From the NCBI GenBank assembly GCA_018897415.1, contig JAHIKR010000023.1:1-6469 (forward strand): a stretch of 6,469 bases of DNA, in the 5' to 3' direction. The stretch's first letter is position 1. Each line of letters opens with the position of its first letter. Positions 5,792-6,469 of the stretch are shown piece by piece. The notes under the pieces are model-generated. The model ran no database searches. It had not been told where the DNA came from and saw nothing but the letters and a program-made list of their open reading frames with translations. Source of the stretch: Pseudomonadota bacterium (GTDB taxonomy: Bacteria > Desulfobacterota > Desulfobacteria > Desulfobacterales > ETH-SRB1). Made by a program: the position numbers and the translations under genes.

Positions 5792-6469
5792 ATGAAAGAA
5801 AGTATGTTTGCTCCTTCTTATTTATTTCGCGGTTCAGGAAATGACCCCCTAACATTATTTTTGACTTTTGGGGTTTCTCTGGCATGTCATGCGATTTTTT
5901 TTGGGGTCTTGATTTATTTCCCAATCCATACCCCATATAATAAAAAGTTCTCACCTTCTGTCATTAATGTCAGCATGGTTACACTTCCTGCCCAGGGATC
6001 AGCATCTGGGCCAGTCGGACAAATTGAGCTTAAATCCAAAATACAATCAACTCAGCCCCAAAAAGCTCAGGTTTCCCAAATTCCATCCGAAACCATTAGT
6101 AATGCAGAGCAGAAGCAATCAAAAGCCGTATCTGTTGCCCCCCAAAAAGGTAAAAAAATAAAAGAATCGCTCAAAAAAAAAACATTCAAGTCATCAAAGG
6201 TTGTCAAAAGCGCTATAAAAAAGATTGAAAAACAGGTTGAGGATTCAAGACCTACGCAGATTATAGAAGCGATCAATCGTTTAAAAAGTGAAGTCGGATC
6301 AAGTGAAGCAAGAGATATTGGAGTAAAAGGAGGAGGCATAGCTGGACAGGGTGGTAATATACCAGGCGGTGCTTTGATTACGGGCTACCAGGCTCTGAAA
6401 CCAATAGATATATATAAAGCAGAAATTCCTTATCACATTGAAAAAAACTGGGCTTTTTCAGAACAGCTC
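5792..6469 (+). CDS. tolA: TolA/TonB-like periplasm-spanning protein, 3' end missing
   Basis: The frame is open to the window end, giving the first 226 residues. A short cytoplasmic N-terminus is followed by one hydrophobic helix (about 20-44, LTLFLTFGVSLACHAIFFGV), then 'VINVSMVTLPA', a join common in deltaproteobacterial TolA/TonB proteins. Residues 75-175 are a polar Gln/Ser/Lys-rich linker with a probable helical stretch (about 120-168). A Gly-rich hinge (177-193) precedes the start of the C-terminal TonB/TolA fold, IDIYKAEIPYHIEKNWAFSEQL cut at the edge (205-226). TolQR would drive this protein to contact the outer membrane or Pal. ATG 5792 is used; an in-frame stop at 5777 limits the extension, and ATG 5804 is an alternative with an equally weak ribosome site. 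Order after tolQR supports tolA, though the C-terminal domain needed to separate TolA from TonB is mostly outside the window. Confidence 0.85.
   Translation, partial: MKESMFAPSYLFRGSGNDPLTLFLTFGVSLACHAIFFGVLIYFPIHTPYNKKFSPSVINVSMVTLPAQGSASGPVGQIELKSKIQSTQPQKAQVSQIPSETISNAEQKQSKAVSVAPQKGKKIKESLKKKTFKSSKVVKSAIKKIEKQVEDSRPTQIIEAINRLKSEVGSSEARDIGVKGGGIAGQGGNIPGGALITGYQALKPIDIYKAEIPYHIEKNWAFSEQL

Noticed and set aside
5758..5844. 28-codon frame (MLKANSLKRIADERK...) between tolR and the TolA-like gene, in another frame
   Set aside because: It is short, overlaps the TolA-like start and resembles no known protein. The TolA-like frame already has a complete-looking N-terminus, so a frameshift is not needed.

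Overview
The window looks like chromosomal DNA of a moderately AT-rich Gram-negative bacterium, most likely a sulfate-reducing deltaproteobacterium (Desulfobacterota, Desulfobacterales-like). This is inferred from three things: a single-anchor sdhCAB operon of the Bacillus/Bacteroides/Geobacter type, a tolQ-tolR-tolA cluster, and the style of the proteins. There is no rRNA or other phylogenetic marker to confirm it.

Layout. Positions 53-244 (minus strand) hold a short frame that resembles the C-terminal piece of a CsgG/FlgO-like lipoprotein and is probably a gene relic. Positions 259-3590 (minus strand) are a tight sdhC-sdhA-sdhB operon encoding a membrane-bound succinate:quinone oxidoreductase (succinate dehydrogenase or fumarate reductase): a five-helix di-haem cytochrome b, an FAD subunit and an iron-sulfur subunit. 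Upstream on the same strand, 3665-4273 encodes an HD-domain phosphohydrolase of the YfbR/HDDC2 type. Its reading frame continues for 18 codons past its TGA stop. The intergenic region 4274-4600 separates this leftward set from the rightward tol genes. It carries a large, previously unexplained imperfect palindrome of about 160-176 bp, with a candidate promoter just outside its left edge. Positions 4601-6469 (plus strand) encode TolQ, TolR and the first 226 residues of a TolA/TonB-like protein, which runs off the window end.

How the genes work together. SdhCAB would link the TCA cycle to the menaquinone pool, in either direction. TolQ and TolR form the proton-driven inner-membrane motor that energises TolA, which reaches across the periplasm for outer-membrane constriction and integrity; tolB and pal would be expected just beyond the right edge. 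The HD protein is probably a housekeeping nucleotide phosphohydrolase and has no clear functional tie to either side.

Most of the window is ordinary core genome. The item that stands out is the long palindrome in the divergent intergenic region. It behaves like a MITE-type element or a long leader-RNA hairpin and is described base by base below.
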